Of a stretch of 64,000 bases of DNA, positions 1-11,053 are shown one piece after another. The stretch lies in assembly GCF_030700245.1 (NCBI RefSeq), contig NZ_JAUYZI010000011.1:62001-126000 (forward strand), read 5' to 3'. The stretch comes from Methylobacterium amylolyticum (GTDB lineage: Bacteria > Pseudomonadota > Alphaproteobacteria > Rhizobiales > Beijerinckiaceae). A program made the translations under genes and the position numbers. Position 1 is the first letter of the stretch. Each line of letters opens with the position of its first letter. The notes under the pieces were generated by a model, which made no database searches, was not told where the DNA came from, and was given only the letters and a program-made list of their open reading frames with translations.

Positions 1-108
1 CATGCGCGGGTGCTGCGCCTGTTCACCCGCGACCTGTGGCTCGACCGCTGCGAGGCGCTCTACGCGCGGGCCCGCTCCGGGGAACCCGCGGCCGCGCGCC
101 TCGGCTGA
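1..108 (+). CDS. C-terminal end of a probable glycosyltransferase (5' truncated by window edge)
   Basis: An open frame runs from the first base to a TGA and encodes 35 residues (HARVLRLFTRDLWLDRCEAL and so on). The frame is open to the left edge and its codon use matches the neighbours, so it is the tail of a gene that starts outside the window. The ending, with an aromatic and arginine-rich helix followed by a short Ala/Gly-rich tail, resembles the last helix of GT-B glycosyltransferases, but 35 residues cannot prove a family. The methyltransferase gene begins 60 bases downstream on the same strand, so the two could be co-transcribed as part of a surface-glycan locus. Confidence 0.5.
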   Translation, partial: HARVLRLFTRDLWLDRCEALYARARSGEPAAARLG

Positions 109-167
109 AGCCGGCCGCCGAACCCGGATCCGCGCCGCCCGGCGCGACCTTGCGAACGAAGCGAGAC

Positions 168-836
168 ATGACCCGACAGGACCTCATCGCCGTTCTGTGG
201 CACGGACGCGACCCGTTCGCGGATCCCCCGGCGGACCTGCGGCCCCTCGACCTCCAGGGTTGGCGCAGCCAGCATCCCTACCTCGACGAGGCGGTCGCCG
301 ACCTCCGCCCCGGCGTGGTCGTCGAGATCGGCACCTGGAAGGGGGCGAGCGCGCTCCACCTCGCCCGCACCATGGCCGCGCTGGGCGTCGCCGGCACGGT
401 GATCGCCGTCGATACGTGGCTCGGGGCCGTCGATCACTGGGCGGACCCGGCGCTGTTCGCGGAACTCGCCACCGAGCACGGCTTCCCCAGCCTCTACCGC
501 ACCTTCCTGGCCAACGTCGTGCGCGCGGGCATGGCCGACCGGGTGGTGCCGCTGCCGCTCGACTCGGTCAATGCCGCCGAACTCCTGCGGCTGCGCGGCG
601 TGAGCGCCGACGTCATCCACCTCGATGCCGGGCACGAGGAAGCGTCCGTGGCGGCGGACCTGCGCGCGTGGTGGCCGGTCCTGCGGCCCGGAGGCCTCCT
701 CATCGCCGACGACTACGACCGTCTCGGCGGCCGCTTCCCGGGCGTGACCCGGGCGGTCGACGCGTTCTGCGCCGAGGCCGGCCTTCGGGGGCCGTGGTCG
801 CTGCGGGGCAAGTGCAAGATCCTCAAGCCGGATTAG
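168..836 (+). CDS. Class I SAM-dependent methyltransferase (Methyltransf_24 / CmcI-like)
   Basis: The 222-residue protein has a Rossmann-type SAM site early on: VVVEIGTWKGASALHLA (around residues 50-66) fits motif I. VIAVDTWLG follows as the acidic end of strand 2, and DVIHLDAGHEEASV is the post-I/motif II region. The stretch near the C-terminus (RPGGLLIADDYD) matches the metal- or substrate-binding strand of CmcI-like and glycan methyltransferases. I chose the ATG at 168 because homologous sequence starts there; an open frame extends upstream to 36 but is arginine-rich and overlaps the preceding gene. The likely role is methylation of a sugar or small metabolite, given the glycosyltransferase-like tail just upstream. 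The substrate cannot be read from the sequence. Confidence 0.85.
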   Translation: MTRQDLIAVLWHGRDPFADPPADLRPLDLQGWRSQHPYLDEAVADLRPGVVVEIGTWKGASALHLARTMAALGVAGTVIAVDTWLGAVDHWADPALFAELATEHGFPSLYRTFLANVVRAGMADRVVPLPLDSVNAAELLRLRGVSADVIHLDAGHEEASVAADLRAWWPVLRPGGLLIADDYDRLGGRFPGVTRAVDAFCAEAGLRGPWSLRGKCKILKPD

Positions 837-906
837 AAGCACGCCCGATCGCGACGCGCACGGTTTACGACAGTTCGGCGTCTGCGTCGGCCGATCCCAC
901 CACCCC

Positions 907-1020
907 CCTCATCCTGAGGCGGCGGAGCGAAGCGGAGGCCTCGAAGGAGACCTCCAGCCGGCCGCGCGATCCCTGGAGGTCTCCTTCGAGGCCCGCTGGC
1001 GCGGGCACCTCAGGATGAGG
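907..1020. repeat. Intergenic palindromic repeat (REP-like, nested inverted repeat)
   Basis: The segment opens with CCTCATCCTGAGG and closes with CACCTCAGGATGAGG, which are inverted copies. Inside them, CCTCGAAGGAGACCTCCAG near 940-957 pairs with CTGGAGGTCTCCTTCGAGG near 973-991. The whole element can fold into one long interrupted hairpin of about 114 bases. Elements with the CCTCATCCTGAGG core are, to my knowledge, abundant between genes in Methylobacterium and Bradyrhizobium. It lies between the methyltransferase and the PilZ gene, which run toward each other, so it may also act as a bidirectional terminator. Confidence 0.85.
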
Positions 1021-1101
1021 TGGAGGGTCGGAAACGCTCCTCGGCTCGCAGCGTCGTGTACCGTGGGCAACGCGATCGGGACCGGCGGCCGCCGCGGACG
1101 A

Positions 1102-1416
1102 TCAGGACCAGGTTCTGGCGAGCCGCGAGATCTTGCCGAGCGCCTGCTTGTAGTGCGCGGGCATCCGCTCGACCGCGAGATGAATGCCGCGATGCGTGAC
1201 GCCGACGATGCGCGCCTCGAAGCGTCCGATCAGGGTCGCATCGATGTCGAGCGTGCGGCCGATCGTCAGATCCAGACGCTGCGACGCGGAGAGGAGGAGG
1301 CCGCCCGCGCTGACGTCGAGGACGGCCGCGCGATGCGTGCGCGCGTCGCAGATGATCTTCGCCGACAGCGTCACGGGATAACGCGTCGATCTGCGGCGCT
1401 CTGTCGTGCCGTCCAT
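1102..1416 (-). CDS. Stand-alone PilZ domain protein (c-di-GMP receptor)
   Basis: A 104-residue protein made of a single PilZ domain. The first c-di-GMP motif is seen as RRSTRYPV (about residues 8-15, RxxxR) and the second as DVSAGGLLL (about residues 34-42, DxSxxG), so all canonical ligand residues are present. Single-domain PilZ proteins are soluble c-di-GMP sensors that bind a partner protein. It is divergent from the hybrid kinase gene and sits within 4 kb of the cellulose operon. Control of cellulose synthesis or motility is therefore a reasonable inference, though no partner is visible. Confidence 0.9.
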   Translation of the reverse strand: MDGTTERRRSTRYPVTLSAKIICDARTHRAAVLDVSAGGLLLSASQRLDLTIGRTLDIDATLIGRFEARIVGVTHRGIHLAVERMPAHYKQALGKISRLARTWS

Positions 1417-1484
1417 ACCAGCCGCCGTCCCGGGTGGGCGAGGACGTCCATACGCGTCAAATTCGCTCTCACCGGGACAATCGC

Positions 1485-1511
1485 AAGTTACGGTAAAGTC
1501 GGGGTTAACTT
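1485..1511. promoter_or_regulatory. Inverted repeat in the divergent PilZ/kinase intergenic region
   Basis: AAGTTA at 1485-1490 and TAACTT at 1506-1511 are perfect inverted copies separated by 15 bases, in the most AT-rich part of the 194-base divergent intergenic region. The position suits an operator or overlapping promoters. No regulator can be assigned, and six-base arms may be chance. Confidence 0.3.
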
Positions 1512-1610
1512 CCGCGCGCCACAGTCCGGCCCGGGCGACGGTGCCGTCGCACGCGCTCCGATTGGTATGCCGATGGCCCTCTTCCCCCCTCGTCCCCCTG
1601 CGGGCGAGCC

Positions 1611-4375
<2,765 letters not shown>

Positions 4376-4379
<4 letters not shown>

Positions 4380-5032
4380 CTGCGGATGCCCCGCCCGCAG
4401 GTCCGGTCGCGGTCCTGGCGGACGACGACGAGTTCTTCCGCCTCGCGATGGCGAGCCTGCTCACGCGCCAGCTCGGATTCGGCCGCGTGGTCGAGACCGG
4501 GAGCCTGGACGAGGCGCTCGGCGCGCTGTCCGGGATCCCGGGCGCGACGCTGGCCCTGTTCGACCTGCGCATGCCCGGCATGGCCGGGGCGGGCTCGATC
4601 GCGGGCGTGCGCGCGTGCTTCCCCGCGGTCAAGACCGTGGTCCTGTCGGGTTCGACCGAGCGCGCGGACGTGCTGGATGCGCTGGCGGCCGGCGGACACG
4701 GCTACGTGCCGAAGACGCTGGGCGCCTCGGAGGTGGTGCGGGCGCTCGCCGCGATCCTCGACGGGTCGATCTACGTCCCGCCCTTCATGGCGCAGCCGGC
4801 GCCCGCCCAGGCCGCGGCGCCGGTCGCCCTGACGCCGCGGCAGCGGGACGTGCTGGGCCTGATCGTCGCCGGGCGCTCCAACAAGGAGATCGCGCGCGCC
4901 CTCGGCCTGGGCGAGGGCACCGTGAAGGTGCACGTCGCCGGGCTCCTGCGCGCGCTCGGGGTCGCCAACCGGTCCGCCGCGGCGGCGATCGGCGCGACGG
5001 TGCTCGCGGACGACCTAGGCCGATCGGCCTAG
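4376..5032 (+). CDS. Two-component response regulator, NarL/FixJ (LuxR) type
   Basis: 218 residues from a GTG whose last two bases are shared with the TGA stop of the kinase gene, so translation is coupled. The receiver domain begins VAVLADDDEFFRLAMASLL, with phospho-acceptor Asp about 63 in LFDLRMPGM and the conserved Lys in YVPKTLGASE. A LuxR-type helix-turn-helix occupies about residues 150-205 (LTPRQRDVLGLIVAGRSNKEIARAL then GTVKVHVAGLLRALGVANRS). It is the probable DNA-binding output of the hybrid kinase just upstream. The next gene in the same direction is bcsS after 242 bases, so it could regulate cellulose genes; that is positional inference. Confidence 0.93.
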
Positions 5033-5274
5033 CTCGCATGCGCTGTCCACAGGGCCGGGGCCGCGCCGGACCCGGTCCGGGCGCGGGGAGACGGGCCCGT
5101 TCGGAGACCGCCGCGGAGGGCGGCGCCCGGCGCCCGCCGCCCCGGGACGGCGGTCCGGCCGCCGCCCGGCGGCCTAGCCCGTCTGCGCGTTGCATTGCGC
5201 GGATCGCGGCAAGGTCCGATTAAGGCTGCGCGCCGGATCCTGCGCCCGTCACGCAGGTCTCGTCGCGTATCAAG

Positions 5275-6012
5275 ATGCCCCGCACGCTCATCGGCCTCGC
5301 CGCGGTTCTCACGGCGCAAGGATGCCCGGCCGCCCTGGCGGCGGACTGGTACACCGGCGCGGCGCCGCCTGCGGACGCCTGGATCGTGGCGGTGGACGCC
5401 TCCGCCACGGTCGGCTCGCAGGGCTCGCAGTTCGCCAGCGCCAGCCTCACCGCGGCGCCTGCGGCCGACCTCAACACCAGCGGCGTGCGCCTGCGGGTCG
5501 ACGGCCTGCTCGGGTCCTACCGGGCGGAGCGCCCCGGAGCCCCGCGCTCCATCGGCGAGCAGGCGGATCTCGCCGGCATGATCGGCTACGCGCTGGTCGG
5601 CGACAGCAGCGTGCTGTCGGGCTTCGTCGGCCTCAACGTGCGCCGCGACGAGACCTCGCACTTCGACCCGAGCGTGTCGGCCGCCCGCACCGAGGTCGGC
5701 GTGAAGACGGCGCTGGACTTCTATGCCCGCCCGACGGCCCTGACGATGGTCCACGCCACGGGCTCCTACGCGACGACCTTCAACGCCTATTACGGCCGGC
5801 TGCGGTTCGGCTTCGCGAGCTTCGCCGGAGGCTACCTCGGCCCGGAGCTCACCGCGCTGGGCGACGACAATTACCGGCAGTGGCGGGCCGGCGCGCACCT
5901 GTCGGGGATGCAGTTCGGCGCCCTCCAGTTCGGCGTCTCGGCGGGCTACGTCCACGACCACGTCCGAAAGGGCGGGGTCTACACCACGCTCGATCTGCGG
6001 ACGGGTTTCTGA
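5275..6012 (+). CDS. bcsS: Cellulose biosynthesis protein BcsS
   Basis: 245 residues with a signal peptide ending near ALA-ADWYTG (about residue 22). The rest is a series of alternating-residue beta strands with many aromatic girdle residues (SGFVGLNVRRDETSHF, TMVHATGSYATTFNAYYGRL, FGVSAGYVHDHVRKGG) and a terminal Phe, as in a small outer-membrane barrel. This matches the BcsS family found in alphaproteobacterial cellulose loci, whose exact role is unknown. It ends one base before the ATG of bcsA, so it is the first gene of the operon. With no BcsC barrel in the operon, it is the best candidate for an outer-membrane component. Confidence 0.8.
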   Translation: MPRTLIGLAAVLTAQGCPAALAADWYTGAAPPADAWIVAVDASATVGSQGSQFASASLTAAPAADLNTSGVRLRVDGLLGSYRAERPGAPRSIGEQADLAGMIGYALVGDSSVLSGFVGLNVRRDETSHFDPSVSAARTEVGVKTALDFYARPTALTMVHATGSYATTFNAYYGRLRFGFASFAGGYLGPELTALGDDNYRQWRAGAHLSGMQFGALQFGVSAGYVHDHVRKGGVYTTLDLRTGF

Positions 6013-6013
6013 G

Positions 6014-8707
6014 ATGGCCGCCGCGCCAGCCTCCGAAGCCGTCCCGCGGGCGGCCGCGACGCCGCGTCGGCGCGCCGGTCGCGCGGCGCTCGGCCTGATC
6101 TGGGCGTGCTGGACCGCCTGCGCCCTGCTCGCCCTGGGCTTCCTGGCCCAGCCGCTGAGCACGTCGGCGCAGCTCGCGCTCTGCGGCACCGCCGGCGCCG
6201 GCATGCTGGTCCTGTGGCTCCTGTTCCCGCACCGCGGCCTGCCGCGGATGGCCTTCCTGGCGCTCGGGAGCCTCGTGGTGATCCGCTACGTCTACTGGCG
6301 GTTCACGGGAACGCTGCCGAGCCTCGACGACCCGGTCGGCTTCGCGCTCGGCCTCGTGCTGGCGATGGCCGAACTCTACTGCGTGCTGATCCTCACCGTC
6401 AGCCTGATCGTCAGCGCCGACCCGCTGACGCGCGCCGCCGCCCCGGCGCTGCCGGAGGCGGACCTGCCGACGGTCGACGTCTTCATCCCGAGCTACAACG
6501 AATCCGCCGAGATCCTCAGCCTGACGGTCGCGGCCGCCAGGAACCTCGACTACCCGGCCGACCGCGTCACGGTCTGGCTCCTCGACGACGGCGGCACGGA
6601 CCAGAAATGCGCCGACCCCGATCCGGCCAGGGCCGCCGCCGCCCGGGCCCGCCGCGCCGAGCTCCAGGCCCTGTGCGCTCAGCTCGGCGCGCGCTACCTC
6701 ACCCGGGCGCGCAACGAGCACGCCAAGGCCGGCAACCTCAACAACGGTCTGAAGGCGTCGCGCGCCGAGATCGTCCTCGTGCTCGACGCCGACCACGCGC
6801 CGTTCCGCCCGTTCCTGCGCGAGACGGTCGGCCTGTTCTCGACCGACCCCAAGCTGTTCCTCGTGCAGACGCCGCACGTGTTCCTGAACCCGGATCCGGT
6901 CGAGCGGAACCTGCGCACCTTCGCGCGGATGCCCTCCGAGAACGAGATGTTCTACGGCGTCACCCAGGCCGGCCTCGACAAGTGGAACGGCTCGTTCTTC
7001 TGCGGCTCGGCCGCGCTCCTGCGCCGCGCGGCGCTGGACGAGGTCGGCGGGTTCTCCGGCATCACCATCACCGAGGATTGCGAGACCGCCTTCGAACTGC
7101 ACGCGCGCGGCTGGTCGAGCGCCTACATCGACCAGCCGCTCATCGCCGGGCTCCAGCCCGGGACGTTCGCGGACTTCATCGGCCAGCGCACCCGCTGGTG
7201 CCAGGGCATGTTCCAGATCATGCTCCTGAAGAACCCGCTGCTGAAGCGCGGTCTCAGGCCGATCCAGCGGCTCTGTTACCTCTCCAGCATGACCTTCTGG
7301 TTCTTCCCGCTGCCGCGCCTGATGTTCATGCTCGCGCCGTTGCTGCACATCTTCTTCGATGTGAAGATCTTCGTTTCCTCCATCGACGAGGCGCTGGCCT
7401 TCACGGCGACCTACATCGTCGCCAACATGATGATGCAGAACTACCTGTACGGCCGCGTGCGCTGGCCCTGGATCTCGGAACTCTACGAGTACGTGCAGGG
7501 CGTCTACCTCGCCAAGGCGATCGCCTCCGTGCTGGTCTCGCCGCGCAAACCCAAGTTCAACGTCACCGACAAGGGCGTGAGCCTGGATCGCGACCACCTC
7601 TCGCCCCTGGCGTGGCCGTACTTCGCGATCTTCGGCGCGCTGGCCGCCGGCTGCGCCACCGCGGCGTGGCGTTACCTGTTCGAGCCCGGCGTCACCGGCC
7701 TGATGCTGATCGTCGGCCTGTGGTGCCTGTTCAACCTCGTCATCGCAGGCGCCGCGCTGGGCGTCGTGGCCGAGCGCCGTCAGACCGAGCGCTGCCCGAG
7801 CCTGCCGGTCAGGCGGGACGGCGTGGCCTCCGTCGGCGGCGAGAGCTTCGCGGTCGTCGTCGAGCGTTCGGCCGCCGACGGATGCAGCCTGCGCCGCGCC
7901 GACGGTTCCGCGTGGCCCGTCTCGGTGGCCGCCGGCTCGGCCGGCGCGCTGTCGATCCCGGGCGGCACCTTCGCGCCCCTGGCGTTCCGGATGCGGGCCG
8001 ACGCCGCGGGCGACACCCGCGACGTCGCGTTCGAGCTGCCCCATCCGGCCGCCTACCGCGGGCTGGCCGAGCTCATGTACGGCGACGCGGCCCCGCTGCG
8101 GGCGTTCCTCGACGGGCGGCGGCGGCACAAGGATCTGCTGTCGGGCAGCCTGCGCCTCCTCGCCTGGGGGATCACCGAGCCGGTCCGCGCCCTCGCTTAC
8201 GTCGCGCGCGGCCTGCACCGGTCCGGCGCGGAGACGGTGATCGAGGCCGCGCCGGCCGCGACCATCGCGCGCGCGGCAGCCGCCCCGTCGGCCTTGGTCG
8301 CGGTCTCGACCGGCCGGGCTCCGGCCCTCGCCGCGCCCGCGGGCAGGGTCGCCGCCAACGTCCCGGCGCCCGCCGCCGACGAGCCGGTAGCGCGGACCAT
8401 CGCGCCGGCTGTCCTACCGGGCCTTCGGGACGCGATGCCGCGGCCGGCCCGGTCCGAGGCTCCCGAGGACCCGACGCGCCTGCCCCTGACCCGGGCCGCC
8501 TGGGCGGACGCCGTCGCCGCGCTCGCCGCGGCGGAGCAGGCTGCCGACCGCGATCGCCTGGATCCGGCGACGTGGCTCGCCGGGATCATGGCGCTCGCCG
8601 GCTCCGAGCACGCCGAGCCGGCCCGGCTCGACCTCGTGCGCGGCCCCGATTTCAGGGCGTTCGCCCGCGGCGCGGCCGAGTCCGGCCTCGACCGATCCGC
8701 CGCCTGA
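6014..8707 (+). CDS. bcsA: Cellulose synthase catalytic subunit (UDP-forming) BcsA
   Basis: 897 residues. BcsA polymerises UDP-glucose into beta-1,4-glucan and threads it through the inner membrane. N-terminal membrane helices are followed by a GT2 domain with all hallmarks: LDDGG (about 190-194), DADH (about 258-261), TED (about 351-353) and QRTRW (391-395). More membrane segments and a PilZ domain follow. The first PilZ motif is intact (RQTER, 589-593), but the second reads ERSAADG (617-623) instead of DxSxxG, with Glu for Asp and one extra residue. The C-terminal 170 residues are an Ala/Pro-rich extension without a recognisable fold. The gene starts directly after bcsS and is followed 9 bases later by bcsB. 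BcsA normally requires c-di-GMP for activity. Confidence 0.97.
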   Translation: MAAAPASEAVPRAAATPRRRAGRAALGLIWACWTACALLALGFLAQPLSTSAQLALCGTAGAGMLVLWLLFPHRGLPRMAFLALGSLVVIRYVYWRFTGTLPSLDDPVGFALGLVLAMAELYCVLILTVSLIVSADPLTRAAAPALPEADLPTVDVFIPSYNESAEILSLTVAAARNLDYPADRVTVWLLDDGGTDQKCADPDPARAAAARARRAELQALCAQLGARYLTRARNEHAKAGNLNNGLKASRAEIVLVLDADHAPFRPFLRETVGLFSTDPKLFLVQTPHVFLNPDPVERNLRTFARMPSENEMFYGVTQAGLDKWNGSFFCGSAALLRRAALDEVGGFSGITITEDCETAFELHARGWSSAYIDQPLIAGLQPGTFADFIGQRTRWCQGMFQIMLLKNPLLKRGLRPIQRLCYLSSMTFWFFPLPRLMFMLAPLLHIFFDVKIFVSSIDEALAFTATYIVANMMMQNYLYGRVRWPWISELYEYVQGVYLAKAIASVLVSPRKPKFNVTDKGVSLDRDHLSPLAWPYFAIFGALAAGCATAAWRYLFEPGVTGLMLIVGLWCLFNLVIAGAALGVVAERRQTERCPSLPVRRDGVASVGGESFAVVVERSAADGCSLRRADGSAWPVSVAAGSAGALSIPGGTFAPLAFRMRADAAGDTRDVAFELPHPAAYRGLAELMYGDAAPLRAFLDGRRRHKDLLSGSLRLLAWGITEPVRALAYVARGLHRSGAETVIEAAPAATIARAAAAPSALVAVSTGRAPALAAPAGRVAANVPAPAADEPVARTIAPAVLPGLRDAMPRPARSEAPEDPTRLPLTRAAWADAVAALAAAEQAADRDRLDPATWLAGIMALAGSEHAEPARLDLVRGPDFRAFARGAAESGLDRSAA

Positions 8708-8716
8708 GGGATCCCG

Positions 8717-11053
8717 ATGCGCAACCGCCTCAGACCGGCGCTCACCGCCGGATTCCTCGCCTGCGTCGCGGGGGACGCCCTCTGCGCCGCCGACGCCCTG
8801 GCGCAGACCTTCTCGGGGCTCGGGCCCGCGCCGGTGTTCGTGCTTCCGCAGCCGGGCGCACGGGCACCGCTGCCGGAGGTCGCCGCGGTTCCGGCCGCGG
8901 CCCGCTCGGCGCCCGTCCAGGACCGCGGCCCCAGGCTGCGGCGCCTGCCCGCGGGTGCCGCCCCCCTGCGCCTCTGGGGCGAGAACGGCTCCCTCACCTT
9001 CGCCTTCTACGCCACGGAGGCCGAAGCGCGGGCCGGCGGACGCTTCCAGGTCGGCTATCTCGCCGCCGTCTCGATCCTGCCCGAGGCCTCGCGCCTCAGC
9101 GTCGGCCTCAACGGCGCGACCCTCGGCGGCGCGCCGATCGACGGGGTGCGGGGCGCGCGCACGGTCGGCTTCGACGTCCCCCCGGGGGCGCTCGTCCGGG
9201 GCTACAACCGCATCGACCTGGCGGTCGCCCAGCGCCACCGCGTCGACTGCTCGGTGGCCGCGACCTACGAGCTCTGGACGCAGATCGACGCCGACACGAC
9301 GGGCCTGCTGTCGGGCGCCGAGGAGCCCGCCGACCCGGCCGACCTGCCCGCGATTCGCGGCGGCTTCGACGGCGCCGTGCCGGTCCGCCTGATCCAGACC
9401 GGCGAGCGCCTGAGCGAGCGCGGCGTCGAGCGCATCCTCGGGGCGCTCCAGTCCGCCGTGCTCGTCGGGCGCTTCGCGCAGCCCGCCGCCGATTTCGGCC
9501 CCACGGCCGAGGCCGGCGACGGGCTCGCCCTCGCGGTCGGCAGCGCGGCCGACCTGACGGGGCACGTCGATCCGGCGGAACTCGGCCCGATCACCGGACC
9601 CCGCCTCGCCCTCCTGCCGCGCACGGCCGAGCACCGGCCGGTGCTGGTCGTAACCGGCCGGGACGATGCGGAGGTGGCGGCCGCGCTCGCCGACCTCGCG
9701 CGGCTCCGGGCGGCCGAGCCGGTCGGCGCGCCCGCCGGGCTGCGGGCGCTGGCCGACGCGCGCGGCCGCCGGGTCGAGGGCGGGGAGACGATCACGCTGG
9801 CCGATCTGGGCCTGGCCGACGCGCACGTCGCGGCGCGCACGCACCGCATCGCCCTGGACCTCGACCTGCCGCACGACTTCCTGCCGGCCGACTACGACCG
9901 GATCGTCCTCGACGTCGACGCCGCCTATCCGGCGGGCCTCGTCCAGGGGGCGCAGATCGTCGTCGAGATCAACGGGCGCAACGCCGCGAGCGCCCCGCTC
10001 GGCCGGCCCGGCGGCGAGGCGATGAACCGGCGCTCGATCTTCCTGCCGCTCGGCCTGCTCCGCCCCGGCCTCAATCGCATCGCGATCCAGGCCGAGCTGC
10101 CCCGCGCCGACGACCGCGCCTGCGCGTCCGAGGCGGGCACGCCGACCGAGCGCCTGCATCTCGCCGCGACGACCCGCCTGACCATCCCGCCGCTCGCCCG
10201 CATCGGGCGCCAACCCGAGATCGCCGCCACCGTCGCCGCGGCCGTCCCCTACGCCGCGAGTGCCCGGCGGCCGACCCTCGTCGTCCCGTCGCCCGACCGC
10301 GACACCATGGCGGCCGCCGCGACGCTGGCCGCCAAGCTCGGGCTCGCCGCCGGCCGGCCGATCCCCTTCGCCTTCGCGGCCGGCCGCACCGTCTTCGCGA
10401 GCGCCGGCGTCGCCGGATCAGGCCTCGCGGGACCGAGCCTCGTGGTCTCGGCGGCCAAGCCCCTGGACGCGGCCACGCTCGCGGCGGCCCACATCGATCC
10501 GCAGGCCCTGCACGACGCCTGGGCCTCCCGCGAGCCGGGTGCGGCGCCGCGCGACGGCGGCCCGGCCCAGCGCCGCCGCATCCTGCGCAAGGACGGCATC
10601 GCCGCCTGCCGGGGCCGCAACCTCGCCGGGGCGGAGCCCGTCGCCGAGGCGGACAAGGCCGGCGGCGGGCCGACCCTGAAGGCGGCCTCGGCCGTCATCG
10701 CGCAGGGCGTGACCGGCCCGGGCCGGGACGACCTCCTCACCCTGGTGACGGCCCCGAGCGCGGCGGCCTTGCGCGAGGCCGTCGACTGCCTCGCCGACCC
10801 GCGGGTCTGGCGGCGGCCGGCGGGGCGGCTGGCGGCGCTCTCGTCCGTCGACGGGACGGTTGCCGTCGAGGCGGAGAACGCCCCGCGCTACATCGCCACG
10901 GCGCCGCCCGCGCCCGGCAACCTCCGCCGGATCGCCGCGGGCTGGCTCTCCCTGCACGCCGGTCTCTACGGCCTGTTCGGCCTGCTGGTGGCCGGGGGCC
11001 TCGCCGGCTCGACGCAGGTCCTGGTGCGCAATCTCGGACGGAAACCGCAATGA
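8717..11053 (+). CDS. bcsB: Cellulose synthase regulatory/periplasmic subunit BcsB
   Basis: 778 residues with an N-terminal signal sequence (FLACVAGDALCAADALAQ), a large periplasmic beta-rich region and a single C-terminal membrane helix (YGLFGLLVAGGLAGS) followed by a basic tail. This is the BcsB plan, in which the two carbohydrate-binding and two flavodoxin-like domains guide the nascent glucan across the periplasm and the tail helix anchors it to BcsA. The sequence LRLWGENGSLTFAFYATEAE near residue 75 fits the first carbohydrate-binding module. Its TGA overlaps the ATG of bcsZ (ATGA), and it starts 9 bases after bcsA, consistent with stoichiometric expression. Confidence 0.95.
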   Translation: MRNRLRPALTAGFLACVAGDALCAADALAQTFSGLGPAPVFVLPQPGARAPLPEVAAVPAAARSAPVQDRGPRLRRLPAGAAPLRLWGENGSLTFAFYATEAEARAGGRFQVGYLAAVSILPEASRLSVGLNGATLGGAPIDGVRGARTVGFDVPPGALVRGYNRIDLAVAQRHRVDCSVAATYELWTQIDADTTGLLSGAEEPADPADLPAIRGGFDGAVPVRLIQTGERLSERGVERILGALQSAVLVGRFAQPAADFGPTAEAGDGLALAVGSAADLTGHVDPAELGPITGPRLALLPRTAEHRPVLVVTGRDDAEVAAALADLARLRAAEPVGAPAGLRALADARGRRVEGGETITLADLGLADAHVAARTHRIALDLDLPHDFLPADYDRIVLDVDAAYPAGLVQGAQIVVEINGRNAASAPLGRPGGEAMNRRSIFLPLGLLRPGLNRIAIQAELPRADDRACASEAGTPTERLHLAATTRLTIPPLARIGRQPEIAATVAAAVPYAASARRPTLVVPSPDRDTMAAAATLAAKLGLAAGRPIPFAFAAGRTVFASAGVAGSGLAGPSLVVSAAKPLDAATLAAAHIDPQALHDAWASREPGAAPRDGGPAQRRRILRKDGIAACRGRNLAGAEPVAEADKAGGGPTLKAASAVIAQGVTGPGRDDLLTLVTAPSAAALREAVDCLADPRVWRRPAGRLAALSSVDGTVAVEAENAPRYIATAPPAPGNLRRIAAGWLSLHAGLYGLFGLLVAGGLAGSTQVLVRNLGRKPQ

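Noticed and set aside
5849-8218. A 789-codon minus-strand frame opposite bcsA
   Set aside because: Shadow of bcsA produced by high GC; no recognisable motif.
6106-11049. A very long plus-strand open frame running through bcsA and bcsB
   Set aside because: It is an arginine/proline-rich shadow of the real genes; only its last part (from 11050) is a true gene, bcsZ.
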